This document shows, piece by piece, positions 8,955 through 18,363 of a stretch of 49,936 bases of DNA. Made by a program: the position numbers and the translations under genes. Source of the stretch: an uncultured Dorea sp. (GTDB lineage: Bacteria; Bacillota; Clostridia; Lachnospirales; Lachnospiraceae). Each line of letters begins with the position of its first letter. Position 1 is the first letter of the stretch. The stretch covers positions 1-49,936 of the forward strand of contig CAJTVY010000025.1 in the NCBI GenBank assembly GCA_910579925.1, given 5' to 3'. The notes beneath the pieces were generated by a model. The model saw only the letters and a list, made by a program, of their open reading frames with translations, searched no databases and was not told the origin of the DNA.

Positions 8955-11486
8955 CTATTGCGGCGCTGGATCCGGCGGTTCCGGCGGCGTCGGCGGTTCT
9001 GGAGACGTTGACGAATTCGAATCGTCAGGAGATGTCGACGGCCCGGGATCAGGAGTTGACGGCGTGATAGGATCTATCGGAACTTCCGGTGTTTCACCTT
9101 CTTCGTCTTCCTCTGTCTCAGAAGTATCCTCTTCATCGTAGCTATATCCATGTCCGGTACAGCGTTCCGTTGGCAGAATGTCCGTTGCGAACAGTTCCGT
9201 AATTCCCGGGCAGCTTCCAGGAACAGCCAGCATACCGCTGATAGAACACACCGTCTTCTGCTCCACAGATGGAGGAACCGTGAATTCCCGTCTCTCCAGA
9301 TTCCCATGGATTCTGCTCATGATGCTTTTCCAGAGCTGAAGATGGTAGACTGTGTTGTTCAGTTCCTTATTATCGTCATATCCGCTCCATACGGCACAGG
9401 TATAATACGGTGTAAAAGCACAGAACCAGATATCCTTATTGTCGGATGTAGTACCCGTCTTGCCGGCAACCGGCATATTATCAAGTTTCGCACGCGAACC
9501 TGTACCGCCGTTCACGACGTCCTGCATGGCGCTCGTTAAAAGTCCTGCCGTACTGTCTTTGATTACGGTGCGGGTCTCGCCTGTTCCCTCAAGCAGCACG
9601 TTACCGTCATGATCCAGAATCCTGGTGTATAACGTAGGAGAATTATAGACGCCGCCATTAGCAATCGCCGCATAAGCCGAACAGATCTCATAATTATAAA
9701 CACCGTCCGTGAGACCGCCCAGTGCAAGCGTCTGGTTATCAAGATCGCTGAATACCCCGGCATCCGTAGTCTTACTCTTAACCAGTGTAGAGATGCCGAA
9801 TTTCTCACAGTATTCAAAACCTAGCTGCTGTGTAATCTCGTCGCTTAACTTTACTGCGCATACATTGTTAGACCAGGTGATTGCCTTGCGGATCGTAGTA
9901 TCCCCGCCGTAACGGCCGTTAGCGTTTCTTAAAACTTTACCGTTTCTCAGAGTATAGGGCTCGTCCTTAATAACGGTAGCCAGCGTCTTTCCGCAGGAAT
10001 CCATGGCAGGCCCATAGGCTGCAAGGATCTTGAAGCAGGAACCGGGCTGTCTTGTAGAACCCTGATAGGCGCGGTTCAGACCTAGGCTGGTGGTCTTTGC
10101 CCCGCGGCCGCCCACCATCGCTTTAATCTGACCGTTATTCTGATCAATGATGGTAATGGAAGCCTGAGGCTGCGGTGAGACATTAATATTCTCATCATAG
10201 GTGTCGCCCTCCTGGGCGATGGTAGACTTCCATTCTTCCACCATAGCGCGGGCCGCCTCCTCGCTGGAGTAGACAAGTCCCTGAGGATCCCCGTGGGCGT
10301 TCTTCACATACTGCTTGATGTGTCCGGAACTGTAATTCTCTACGGTGCCGTCGGCCCTTGTCACGGTGATGGCGCAGTCCAGACCGTATTCTTTAAGATT
10401 CGGATAGTTGGCATCATTATTTGCTTCTTCATCACAGATCTGCTGCATCAGAAGGTTCTGAGTCGAATAGATACTTAAGCCCCCGCCGTATACGGCATTG
10501 TAGGCCTGTGTCTCGGTATAGCCGAGCTGACCCATCAGATCTTCTATTACCTGAGTGGAAAGGGCATCCACGAAGTAACTGTAAGGGGTGCTGTCATTCG
10601 CAACGCTGTTGAAAGTCTGTATCCTTGCATAGACGTCGTCTGCCATGGCTTCATCGTAGGCCGCCTGGTCGATGTACCCCTGTTCCAGCATATCATCCAG
10701 TACCTTTTTCCTTCGCTTGGCGTTATCTTCCGGGTTCGTAATCGGATTCAGCTTCGACGGACTCTGGGTAATGCCGGCGATGACGGCGCATTCCGACAGA
10801 TTCAGATCATTGACATCTTTACCGAAATAACGCTTGGCAGCGGACTGTACGCCCAGGCAGTTCTGACCAAGGTTGATGGTGTTGAGATAACTCTCCATGA
10901 TCGCATTCTTGTCCATCTGCTTCTCAATCTGAACCGCAAGAAACTGTTCCTGCAGTTTACGTTCCACCTTATCGTAAAAGGTATTCTCATTGACAAAGTC
11001 CGGGAAAACGTTGTTTTTAATAAGCTGCTGCGTCAAGGTACTGGCGCCCTGGGAAAAATCCCCGGAGGTGAGTCCGATCACGCCTGCTCGTATAATTCCC
11101 TGAAGGTCGATTCCGTTGTGATCATAAAAACGTTCATCCTCGACCGCCACAAAGGCATGCTGCAGATTCTCCGGAATCTCGTTGATGGATTTGTACACAC
11201 GGTTGGATCCGGACTTTACAAAACGTTCAATCTCTGTTGTACCGTCGTCTGCATATACAATAGAAGTGAATCCCTTTGGCTTGACGTCATCGGGGGTGAC
11301 TTCCGGGCTGTTGTCAAGGATCTTTTTGGCAAATACGCCGACCCCCGCCACTCCGGCGACCGCTACTACAATCATACAGAGAAGAAATGCCTTAAAAAGC
11401 CGAACGCCAATCCGCTTCCCCTGCATGGTGGATTTAGACGTTATCTTTTTTTGCTTTTGTGAAGCTTTTTTCTTACCATAGTTCAT
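8955..11486 (-). CDS. Bifunctional class A penicillin-binding protein
   Basis: This enzyme polymerises lipid II glycan strands and crosslinks their peptides on the outer face of the membrane. The 843 residues start with a basic cytoplasmic tail, one membrane anchor (about 28-52), then the GT51 transglycosylase (EDERFYDHNGID, QGASTLTQQLIKN, with the catalytic Glu in VEDE). The transpeptidase follows with the active Ser in GSCFK (SxxK), the SNN triad and KTGTTSDNKDIWF. After the catalytic domain lies a long acidic then Pro/Ser/Thr-rich tail (about 775-843), probably spanning or contacting the wall. The start follows AAGGAGGCTTCACAT. Relatives are named PBP1A or PonA; the exact orthologue cannot be fixed. 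Confidence 0.93.
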   Translation of the reverse strand: MNYGKKKASQKQKKITSKSTMQGKRIGVRLFKAFLLCMIVVAVAGVAGVGVFAKKILDNSPEVTPDDVKPKGFTSIVYADDGTTEIERFVKSGSNRVYKSINEIPENLQHAFVAVEDERFYDHNGIDLQGIIRAGVIGLTSGDFSQGASTLTQQLIKNNVFPDFVNENTFYDKVERKLQEQFLAVQIEKQMDKNAIMESYLNTINLGQNCLGVQSAAKRYFGKDVNDLNLSECAVIAGITQSPSKLNPITNPEDNAKRRKKVLDDMLEQGYIDQAAYDEAMADDVYARIQTFNSVANDSTPYSYFVDALSTQVIEDLMGQLGYTETQAYNAVYGGGLSIYSTQNLLMQQICDEEANNDANYPNLKEYGLDCAITVTRADGTVENYSSGHIKQYVKNAHGDPQGLVYSSEEAARAMVEEWKSTIAQEGDTYDENINVSPQPQASITIIDQNNGQIKAMVGGRGAKTTSLGLNRAYQGSTRQPGSCFKILAAYGPAMDSCGKTLATVIKDEPYTLRNGKVLRNANGRYGGDTTIRKAITWSNNVCAVKLSDEITQQLGFEYCEKFGISTLVKSKTTDAGVFSDLDNQTLALGGLTDGVYNYEICSAYAAIANGGVYNSPTLYTRILDHDGNVLLEGTGETRTVIKDSTAGLLTSAMQDVVNGGTGSRAKLDNMPVAGKTGTTSDNKDIWFCAFTPYYTCAVWSGYDDNKELNNTVYHLQLWKSIMSRIHGNLERREFTVPPSVEQKTVCSISGMLAVPGSCPGITELFATDILPTERCTGHGYSYDEEDTSETEEDEEGETPEVPIDPITPSTPDPGPSTSPDDSNSSTSPEPPTPPEPPDPAPQ

Positions 11487-11658
11487 ATGTGAAGCCTCCT
11501 TTATACCACGTTATTATAACAAACAAATGTTGCGAAATAAAGGAAAAAATGAAAACTTCATATTTCAGTATGAAAATCTTAAGAAATTTGTTATAGTAGT
11601 ATATAAGAATGTAATAGTCCCGGACTTTGGAGGGACAGATAGAGGAAAGGATGAGCGT

Positions 11659-12309
11659 ATGGCAGTGTATCGGACCGTTTACCGGGGAGGAGAGGGAGAG
11701 ATTACTGAGAAAAAGTCCAGGTTTATTGCGAACGTGGTTCCTGTCAGGTCGGAAGAAGAAGCTCTGGAGTTTATTGAGGCGATGAAAAAGAAATACTGGG
11801 ATGCCAGACATAACTGTTTCGCCTATGTGATTGGAGAGGGGGGACAGACGAAGCGTTTCAGCGACGACGGGGAGCCGGGCGGTACGGCGGGGAAGCCGAT
11901 TCTGGAGGTTCTTACAGGAGAAGGTCTCTGCAATACAGTGATTGTGGTGACAAGATATTTCGGCGGTACGCTTCTGGGAACCGGGGGACTGGTACGGGCG
12001 TACGGGGCCGCCGCGAAGGCCGGGATCGCTGCGTCGGTGGTTATCAGTAAGATCCCAGGGATAAAGCTTCATATTACCACAGATTATACAGGATTAGGAA
12101 AGATCCAGTATATACTGGGACGTAAGGGAATTGCCATTCTGAATACCGTTTATTCGGATAAGGTGGAGATGGAAGCTCTGGCTGCACAAGACGAGATGGA
12201 AGAAGTGAAGGCCGAGATTACGGAAGGGACGAACGGACAGGCTGTTTTGCAGGACGGGGATCTCTGTTATCTGGCAGAGATAGATGGAAAACCGCAGATT
12301 GTGGAATGA
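11659..12309 (+). CDS. YigZ/IMPACT family protein
   Basis: A 216-residue member of the UPF0029/IMPACT family, conserved in bacteria, with a proposed RNA- or ribosome-linked role but no settled biochemistry. The N-terminal domain shows EKKSRFIANV, the family signature DARHNCFAYVIG, and FSDDGEPGGTAGKPILEVL, followed by VVTRYFGGTLLGTGGLVRAYG. The C-terminal ferredoxin-like DUF1949 domain covers roughly residues 140-205. I start at 11659 because MAVYRTV matches family N-termini and GAGGAAAGG precedes it. The upstream in-frame extension to 11527 is AT-rich and has no family similarity. A strong hairpin terminator follows. Confidence 0.88.
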   Translation: MAVYRTVYRGGEGEITEKKSRFIANVVPVRSEEEALEFIEAMKKKYWDARHNCFAYVIGEGGQTKRFSDDGEPGGTAGKPILEVLTGEGLCNTVIVVTRYFGGTLLGTGGLVRAYGAAAKAGIAASVVISKIPGIKLHITTDYTGLGKIQYILGRKGIAILNTVYSDKVEMEALAAQDEMEEVKAEITEGTNGQAVLQDGDLCYLAEIDGKPQIVE

Positions 12310-12314
12310 AGTAT

Positions 12315-12345
12315 AAAAAGATGCCGCATATAGCGGCATCTTTTT
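12315..12345. terminator. Terminator between yigZ-like gene and hpf
   Basis: AAAAAGATGCCGC and GCGGCATCTTTTT form a perfect stem around ATATA, with A and T runs on both sides. It can act for both convergent genes. Confidence 0.93.
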
Positions 12346-12397
12346 CATACGTTATGTTTGCTGTGAACAAGAGTGAAAGAGAGTACTCGTCCGTAAC

Positions 12398-12934
12398 TTA
12401 GGAAAATTCCGGCTCGATCAGTCCGAATGATCCGTTCTTCCTGCGATATACTACATTCACCTCATCTGTCTCCGCATTGCAGAATACATAGAAGTCATGT
12501 CCAAGAAGTTCCATCTGGACGCAGGCATCCTCTGGATACATAGGTTTGAACCCGAATCTCTTAGTGCGGACAATCTTGATCTCATTATCATCTTCGGTAA
12601 TGTCTTCTCCCTCGTAAAATTCGTGTTTGAAGTTGACACCCTCCTGATGTCTCGCAATCAGTTTGTTTTTATATTTGCGAAGCTGACGTTCGATTACTTC
12701 CTCTACCAGATCAATGGATACATACATATCGTTGCTTTCCTGTTCGGAACGGATGATATCGCCCTTTACAGGAATCGTTACCTCGATCTTCTGACGTTCC
12801 CGCTGTACGCTCAGTGTTACGTGAATCTCTGTGTCCGGTGTGAAATACCGCTCTAATTTCCCCAGCTTGTTCTCTACGGCCTCCCGTAAGCCCCCTGTTA
12901 CCTCGATGTTCTTTCCAATAATGATAAACTTCAT
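12398..12934 (-). CDS. hpf: Long-form ribosome hibernation promoting factor
   Basis: HPF binds the 30S subunit and, in its long form, dimerises 70S ribosomes into inactive 100S particles during starvation. The 178-residue product has the N-terminal RaiA-type domain (KFIIIGKNIEVTGGLREAVENKLGKLERYF), a linker, and the C-terminal dimerisation domain (IVRTKRFGFKPMYPEDACVQMELLGHDFYVFCN...VYRRKNGSFGLIEPEF). The ATG at 12934 is nine bases from AAAAGGAG, which favours it over an upstream in-frame TTG. It is monocistronic. The upstream stretch to 13036 is AT-rich, and I could not assign a promoter in it with confidence. Confidence 0.95.
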   Translation of the reverse strand: MKFIIIGKNIEVTGGLREAVENKLGKLERYFTPDTEIHVTLSVQRERQKIEVTIPVKGDIIRSEQESNDMYVSIDLVEEVIERQLRKYKNKLIARHQEGVNFKHEFYEGEDITEDDNEIKIVRTKRFGFKPMYPEDACVQMELLGHDFYVFCNAETDEVNVVYRRKNGSFGLIEPEFS

Positions 12935-13036
12935 ACTGCCCAACTCCTTTTCGACATCATTTCAAAAAGATTAGTCTGATAATTATTAGTCCGACTGGTA
13001 ATCTATCTGATATATGTAGTATATCACGTTTGATTA

Positions 13037-13648
13037 CTAATGTATAGAACGAATTACCTCAATTCTCGAAATTTTTTCATTATGCAGTTTGGCGACTCTG
13101 AGGCCGCAGTCATGGAAATAGACACAGGCGCCGATGCGGGCGGTCTGTTCATTTTGTTCCAACTGGCGGTTTACCACGTCCATAAGCGTCTCGTTGGGCT
13201 CATGGGGGATACTTAAGTCCAGCAGACTGTTAATGGACTTCACTTTTGCACTGGCCCGGAAAATAATGGCATCCGAGATGTCAAATTCGCAGAAGAGAAA
13301 TTTTCTTGTTGCAAATAAAACCGCAATAGCGGTGACGCCCACCAGGCTTCCCCAGATCGAAGAGTGATCCGTGATAATCTGGCGCGCAATGGCAAAGAGC
13401 AGGACTTCAAATACGGTATCCGGTGTGTGGTAATACATCATACGGATTAACTCTACGCCGATGATCAGATTAAAACATGTCTCGAGCAGATCATCGTAAT
13501 TAGGCCATACTTCAAGGTTGGGAATGTTGCTCATGGCGCCGATCATACGAATGCAGAGAAGAACGATTCCCACCGCCAGAATAATGGAAATGACGAATTC
13601 CAGAAGTTCTGTGACCTTCTTCAAAAAACGGGCTACAATCTGCTGCAT
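13037..13648 (-). CDS. PsiE-like membrane protein
   Basis: A 203-residue protein with about four predicted membrane helices in the N-terminal 120 residues (VISIILAVGIVLLCIRMIG near 18-36, LETCFNLIIGVELIRMM near 55-71, VFEVLLFAIARQIIT, SLVGVTAIAVLFATRKFLF). A soluble C-terminal domain of about 80 residues follows (FRASAKVKSINSLLDLSIPH...ETLMDVVNRQLEQ). The helix pattern recalls the PsiE (phosphate-starvation-inducible E) family. The C-terminal part resembles the transporter-associated type of small domain found beside ion channels and exporters. No enzymatic motif is seen. The role is unknown, and the family assignment is by overall pattern only. Confidence 0.6.
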   Translation of the reverse strand: MQQIVARFLKKVTELLEFVISIILAVGIVLLCIRMIGAMSNIPNLEVWPNYDDLLETCFNLIIGVELIRMMYYHTPDTVFEVLLFAIARQIITDHSSIWGSLVGVTAIAVLFATRKFLFCEFDISDAIIFRASAKVKSINSLLDLSIPHEPNETLMDVVNRQLEQNEQTARIGACVYFHDCGLRVAKLHNEKISRIEVIRSIH

Positions 13649-13684
13649 AGATACCTCCTTTTACTTTTTATAATAATTGCAGGA

Positions 13685-14692
13685 CTATTGAACGATGGTT
13701 CCGTCTTCGTCCCACAAGTCATGCCAGTCATCTGCTCCTTCCCAGAGGAAAACCTGCCCTTTTACCAGTCGGTTATTACATTCTAATGTCGAAAGAATCT
13801 TCATCTCAGATTCGGTCAGCGGGTCTTCTGTCATGGCTTTTAAATTACTGAAATAATTTTTCTCATGTACAGAAAAGGGAATAGGAATCTGCCCTCTCTG
13901 CCATGCCCATTTCAATGCGATCAGAGCCGGATGGCATTGATGCGCTTTTGCGATCTGTACGATTTCCGGCCGCTCCAGATCTGCCACGTCATCTTCAAAA
14001 ATATCTCTTTCCGGTCGTCTCGGTGAGCCCAGAGGCATATAGCCGATTGGGAAAATCTTATGTGCGACTAAATAATCAAAAAGCTCCTGCTGCTGAAAAC
14101 AAGGGTGCATTTCCGATTCACATACAGCCGGTAAGATCTTTAGAAACGGTAATACAGCTTCTAATTTCGGTATGGTCATGTTCGAAATTCCGATAAAACG
14201 GATCATGCCTTTCTCCACCAGTTCTTCACACTGCCGGTAAGTGTTCAGGAATTCCTCTACAGAAAACGGCCGGGAATCGGGATTTCTTGCATCTTTGTCA
14301 CATCCCGGCGCATGATAGTTGGGAAACGGCCAGTGAATAAAAAAAATGTCAATATAATCACATTGAAGATCCTGTATGCTCTTTCTACAGGATTCTTCTA
14401 CCCGGCTGTGCATATCATTCCATACTTTTGTCATAATCGTCAGTTCTTCCCGCCTTACTATGCCTTGGACAAAAGCTTTATGAAACTCTGCTCCAATCTG
14501 TGCTTCATTACCATAACATGCCGCACAGTCAAACATTCGATAACCGCAGCGGACCCCTCCTGCGACTGCGCCGGCAACTTCTGCCGCCGAAAAACGGTCA
14601 GAGCCGAACGTCCCCATTCCAATACAAGGAATCTGTACCCCGGTATAAAGTGTCGCTTTGGGCACCAGACCGGGCTCAATTATTTTCTCCAT
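13685..14692 (-). CDS. Aldo/keto reductase
   Basis: An NAD(P)H-dependent reductase of the (beta/alpha)8 AKR superfamily, reducing carbonyls to alcohols. The 335 residues carry the catalytic tetrad in order: Asp and Tyr in FDCAACYGNE (about 54-63), Lys in MTKVWN and His in FFIHWPFPN. An NADP-phosphate-binding region (IPIPFSVHEKNYFSNLKA) lies near the C-terminus. The N-terminus (VQIPCIGMGTFGS) is typical. The C-terminal extension LWEGADDWHDLWDED is less usual. It sits downstream of the PAP2 gene on the same strand but is spaced from it, and nothing around it indicates the substrate. Confidence 0.88.
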   Translation of the reverse strand: MEKIIEPGLVPKATLYTGVQIPCIGMGTFGSDRFSAAEVAGAVAGGVRCGYRMFDCAACYGNEAQIGAEFHKAFVQGIVRREELTIMTKVWNDMHSRVEESCRKSIQDLQCDYIDIFFIHWPFPNYHAPGCDKDARNPDSRPFSVEEFLNTYRQCEELVEKGMIRFIGISNMTIPKLEAVLPFLKILPAVCESEMHPCFQQQELFDYLVAHKIFPIGYMPLGSPRRPERDIFEDDVADLERPEIVQIAKAHQCHPALIALKWAWQRGQIPIPFSVHEKNYFSNLKAMTEDPLTESEMKILSTLECNNRLVKGQVFLWEGADDWHDLWDEDGTIVQ

Positions 14693-14718
14693 TTTCCCCC
14701 ACCTTTTCTATGATCGTT

Positions 14719-15636
14719 CTACCTGGAACTGCTATTTTTCTTACGAAACAACTTTTGCAGAATCGTATGGAACAGATAAGGATAAATAACAATTACCCAT
14801 AGCACCAGTATAAAGTATTCAGACATCTTTGACAAGATGGAACCGCCAAATATCAGTGAGAACCCCTCTTTGATCAGAAGCGCGGCAATCAGGCCGGCAA
14901 GAAGCTTCAGGATCTGCGTTTTCACGCTGCCTGTACGGGTGTCAAAATTAAGTTTCGTCCGTTCCACGTACCAGCCGATGGAGAAGCCGAACCCGGCGCC
15001 TGCCGCTTTGCAGCAGTCCATGGCGTATTTTGTGTCGATCGTGCCGCTGCTGCGAAGCAGCAGAGAATAAGCGGCGGTGGCCAGAGACAGGCAGATCAGT
15101 ACGGCGGCAATCAGATTCAGATACCGTGTATCGTCAAGCAGAACAGCCTGGAATTTCCAGATGAGTGAGGCAACCACAAGGGAAAGCCCCATAGACACTA
15201 AGACATCTTTTGGCGTATGGCAGCCAAGATACATCCTGGAAAATCCAATCAGCAGAAAGGCAAGCACGCACAGAACTTTCACCTGAAGCCGGGACACGTA
15301 GAGGGACAGTGGGAAGAACAGACAGGTAGCGCTCTGGGTATGGCCGCTTGGAAATGAGTATCCGGTCGCCCCCTCGATAGCGCTCTCTACGGCGTGAAAT
15401 TCAGGGTCCAGGATCCAGGGCCTGGGAATCCGAAAGGTAATTTTTAATGCCTGAACGCCAAGCCCGGCGGTAAAATAGGTAAATCCCAGAAGATAAGCAA
15501 AGCGTTTATCTACGCACCAGTAGAATGCGCAGATAACCGCTATGATGATCAGTTCCTGTCCGAAATAGGTGACGAACTGCATAAATTTATCCAGGAAGGG
15601 AGTCCGTATCCCTTCCAGCATCCATAAAAATGTCAT
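14719..15636 (-). CDS. PAP2-type membrane phosphatase
   Basis: A membrane phosphatase likely to act on lipid phosphates, such as phosphatidate or undecaprenyl diphosphate. Its 305 residues include several hydrophobic helices and all three PAP2 signature blocks: KITFRIPRPW (KX6RP), FPSGHTQ (PSGH) and SRMYLGCHTPKD (SRX5HX3D). The catalytic histidines are therefore present. The C-terminal half has extra helices beyond the core domain and a basic end. The start codon overlaps the stop of typA (ATGA), so the two genes are translationally coupled. Substrate is not determinable from sequence. Confidence 0.88.
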   Translation of the reverse strand: MTFLWMLEGIRTPFLDKFMQFVTYFGQELIIIAVICAFYWCVDKRFAYLLGFTYFTAGLGVQALKITFRIPRPWILDPEFHAVESAIEGATGYSFPSGHTQSATCLFFPLSLYVSRLQVKVLCVLAFLLIGFSRMYLGCHTPKDVLVSMGLSLVVASLIWKFQAVLLDDTRYLNLIAAVLICLSLATAAYSLLLRSSGTIDTKYAMDCCKAAGAGFGFSIGWYVERTKLNFDTRTGSVKTQILKLLAGLIAALLIKEGFSLIFGGSILSKMSEYFILVLWVIVIYPYLFHTILQKLFRKKNSSSR

Positions 15637-17459
15637 GACCTGTTTCCTCGTTTCCTCATCTTTGGATCCAGGATCTTCTTGCGGATCCTGAGCGTCTTAG
15701 GAGTAACTTCCAGTAATTCATCGGTGTCTATGAAGTCAAGGGCTTCCTCCAGACTTAAGACCTTAGGCGGAGTGAGACGCAGAGCCTCGTCCGCACTGGA
15801 AGAACGGGTGTTCGTCAGATGCTTGGTCTTACAGATATTAACCTCAATATCGTCCGTCTTGGCGTTCTGCCCGATGACCATGCCGGAATACACTTTCTCT
15901 CCAGGCCCGATGAAGAGTATTCCCCGCTCCTGTGCGCCAAATAATCCGTAAGTGACCGATTCTCCCGTCTCAAATGCGATCAGAGAACCGCTTTTACGGT
16001 ACTGAATATCTCCTTTAAACGGCGCATACCCTTCAAAAGCCGTGTTCATGATGCCGTTTCCTTTGGTGTCGGTGAGGAATTCCCCGCGGTATCCGATTAG
16101 TCCCCTTGCAGGAATCAGAAACTCAAGTCTGGTGTAACCGCCGTTGGAAGCGCCCATATTCTGCAGTTCGCCCTTGCGCTGACTAAGCTTCTCGATGACT
16201 GTTCCTGTGAACTCTTCGGGAACGTCAATATAAGCTGTCTCCATGGGTTCCAGCAATTTTCCGTTTTCGTCCTTTTTATATAGAACTTCCGCCTTGCTGA
16301 CGGCAAATTCATATCCTTCCCGGCGCATATTCTCGATTAATACAGACAGATGCAATTCTCCCCGCCCGGATACTTTGAAGCTGTCCGTGCTGTCGGACTC
16401 TTCGACCCTGAGACTGACGTCTGTGTTCAGTTCCCGGAACAGGCGGTCTCTGAGATGGCGGGAGGTGACGTATTTCCCTTCCAGCCCGGCAAAGGGGCTG
16501 TCGTTGACGATGAACTGCATGGCAATGGTCGGCTCAGAGATCTTCTGGAAGGGAATCGCAGCCGGATTCTCCGGGGAACAGATGGTGTCTCCGATGGAAA
16601 TATCTGCAATACCTGAGATCGCCACGATGGAGCCGATGGAAGCCTCCTTTACGTCTACCTTGTTCAGTCCGTCGAATTCATATAATTTGCTGATCCGAAC
16701 CTTTTCCTGCCGGTCTTTATTATGCTCGTTCACTACGACAGCGTCCATCCCCACCCGGATGGTGCCGTTGTCCACTTTCCCGATTCCGATCCGCCCTACA
16801 TATTCATTATAGTCGATGGTACTGATCAGTACCTGGGTGTCTGCCTCCGGATCTCCTTCCGGCGCCGGAATGTAGTCAAGAATCGTTTCAAAGAGAGGCT
16901 TCATGTCCCGCTCCTCGTCCGTAAGGTCCAGAACCGCAACGCCGGACTTGGCGGAGGCATAGACAAAGGGACAGTCAAGCTGCTCGTCGGAAGCATCCAG
17001 ATCCATGAACAGTTCCAGCACTTCGTCAATGACCTCGTCCGGTCTTGCTTCTGGACGGTCGATCTTATTGATGCATACGATGACTGGAAGGCTTAATTCC
17101 AGCGCCTTTCTCAGTACGAATTTTGTCTGCGGCATGGCGCCCTCGAACGCATCAACTACGAGAACTACGCCGTTTACCATCTTGAGAACCCGCTCAACCT
17201 CGCCGCCGAAGTCTGCATGTCCCGGCGTGTCAATAATGTTGATCTTCGTTCCATGATAATAGACGGCGGTATTCTTGGACAGAATCGTGATTCCCCGTTC
17301 CCGCTCAATGTCATTCGAGTCCATGACCCGTTCTTCCACCGCCTGGTTCTCACGGAACACGCCGCTTTGCTTCAGCAGTTCGTCTACCAGGGTGGTCTTG
17401 CCATGATCTACATGTGCTATGATTGCAATATTTCTTACATCTTCACGTTTTGTCTTCAT
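15633..17459 (-). CDS. typA: Translational GTPase TypA/BipA
   Basis: A ribosome-binding GTPase related to EF-G, needed for ribosome assembly and stress or cold adaptation. The 608 residues have the full set of G motifs: AHVDHGKT (G1), RGITI (G2), DTPGHADF (G3), NKID (G4) and SAKSG (G5). Beta-barrel and EF-G-like domains follow, then the TypA-specific C-terminal domain (EALDFIDTDELLEVTPKTLRIRK, typical near the end). The length is normal. It is divergent from the SSB-like gene at 17649 and overlaps the PAP2 phosphatase gene downstream. Confidence 0.97.
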   Translation of the reverse strand: MKTKREDVRNIAIIAHVDHGKTTLVDELLKQSGVFRENQAVEERVMDSNDIERERGITILSKNTAVYYHGTKINIIDTPGHADFGGEVERVLKMVNGVVLVVDAFEGAMPQTKFVLRKALELSLPVIVCINKIDRPEARPDEVIDEVLELFMDLDASDEQLDCPFVYASAKSGVAVLDLTDEERDMKPLFETILDYIPAPEGDPEADTQVLISTIDYNEYVGRIGIGKVDNGTIRVGMDAVVVNEHNKDRQEKVRISKLYEFDGLNKVDVKEASIGSIVAISGIADISIGDTICSPENPAAIPFQKISEPTIAMQFIVNDSPFAGLEGKYVTSRHLRDRLFRELNTDVSLRVEESDSTDSFKVSGRGELHLSVLIENMRREGYEFAVSKAEVLYKKDENGKLLEPMETAYIDVPEEFTGTVIEKLSQRKGELQNMGASNGGYTRLEFLIPARGLIGYRGEFLTDTKGNGIMNTAFEGYAPFKGDIQYRKSGSLIAFETGESVTYGLFGAQERGILFIGPGEKVYSGMVIGQNAKTDDIEVNICKTKHLTNTRSSSADEALRLTPPKVLSLEEALDFIDTDELLEVTPKTLRIRKKILDPKMRKRGNRS

Positions 17460-17581
17460 CTTTTATCATCATCCTTTTCTATACACAACTAAAAACTCAC
17501 ACGTTAGTTTACCATATTTCAAAAAATTTACAAGTATTTTGGTTCTAAAATAGAAATGAGCGTCATAAACTAGGTAATGAC

Positions 17582-17599
17582 CCCGCAAAACTATGCGGG
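17582..17599. other. Small hairpin in typA/ssb divergent region
   Basis: CCCGCA (17582-17587) and TGCGGG (17594-17599) form a perfect 6-bp stem in the leader of the SSB-like gene. There is no T-run, so it is more likely a leader or operator structure than a terminator. Confidence 0.35.
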
Positions 17600-17648
17600 A
17601 ATGCTTGACAACTGAAATACGATTCGGAGGAAGGGAGATTGTAGAATT

Positions 17649-18278
17649 ATGTCAGATAAGATTATTGAAAACAACCAGGTAACCATTATGGGAGAGATTG
17701 CGTCGCCGTTTCTTTTCAGCCATGAGGTCTATGGAGAAGGATTCTACATGGTAGATGTGCATGTGAAGCGTCTGAGTAACTCGGAGGATAATATCCCTCT
17801 GATGATATCGGAGCGGCTGATTGACGTGACACAGGATTATACGGGCGAATTCATTATGGTGAGCGGGCAGTTCCGGTCTTACAACCGGCACGATGAGCAG
17901 AAGAACCGCCTGGTATTGTCCGTGTTTGTAAGAGAGGTGTCTTTTATCGAGGAGGAACTTGACGGGGCGAAGACGAACAACATTTTTCTGGATGGTTACA
18001 TATGTAAGCTGCCCGTTTACCGCAAGACGCCCCTTGGAAGGGAGATCGCAGATCTTCTGCTTGCCGTGAACAGGCCCTACGGGAAGTCGGATTACATACC
18101 ATGTATCTGCTGGGGGAGGAATGCACGATTTGCGTCAGGATTTGAAGTTGGCGAGCATGTCCAGATTATTGGAAGGATTCAGAGCAGGGAATATATTAAG
18201 AAGCTGTCGGAGACAGAGACAGAGAAGCGGGTTGCCTACGAGGTTTCGGTCAGCAAACTGGAATGTCTGGAAGATTAG
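17649..18278 (+). CDS. Single-stranded DNA-binding (SSB-like, OB-fold) protein
   Basis: A 209-residue protein whose C-terminal half (about 108-209: NIFLDGYICKLPVYRKTPLGREIADLLLAVNR...SDYIPCICWGRNA...VGEHVQIIGRIQSREY) matches the SSB OB-fold pattern of start strand, WG and GRIQSREY. The N-terminal half (NNQVTIMGEIASPFLFSHEVYGEGFY) looks like a second, more diverged OB-fold. The acidic DDDIPF-type tail of canonical SSB is missing; the C-terminus ends LECLED. It is therefore a paralogue of the Lachnospiraceae two-OB type rather than the main replication SSB. It is followed by dapA, which has its own promoter. Confidence 0.8.
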   Translation: MSDKIIENNQVTIMGEIASPFLFSHEVYGEGFYMVDVHVKRLSNSEDNIPLMISERLIDVTQDYTGEFIMVSGQFRSYNRHDEQKNRLVLSVFVREVSFIEEELDGAKTNNIFLDGYICKLPVYRKTPLGREIADLLLAVNRPYGKSDYIPCICWGRNARFASGFEVGEHVQIIGRIQSREYIKKLSETETEKRVAYEVSVSKLECLED

Positions 18279-18298
18279 AAAACAACCCGAGACTTTCA

Positions 18299-18327
18299 TT
18301 GACATCATATTTGATTGATGATAGAAT
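18299..18327 (+). promoter_or_regulatory. Sigma-A type promoter for dapA
   Basis: A perfect -35 TTGACA (18299-18304), a 17-bp spacer and TAGAAT (18322-18327), placed 36 bases before the dapA start. The leader is too short for a lysine riboswitch. Confidence 0.85.
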
Positions 18328-18363
18328 TTTTATAAATGAATATGAATGTCAGGAGGATTACGA

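Noticed and set aside
18279..18363. Lysine riboswitch before dapA
   Set aside because: The gap is only about 85 nt, with a strong promoter inside it; there is no room for the aptamer.
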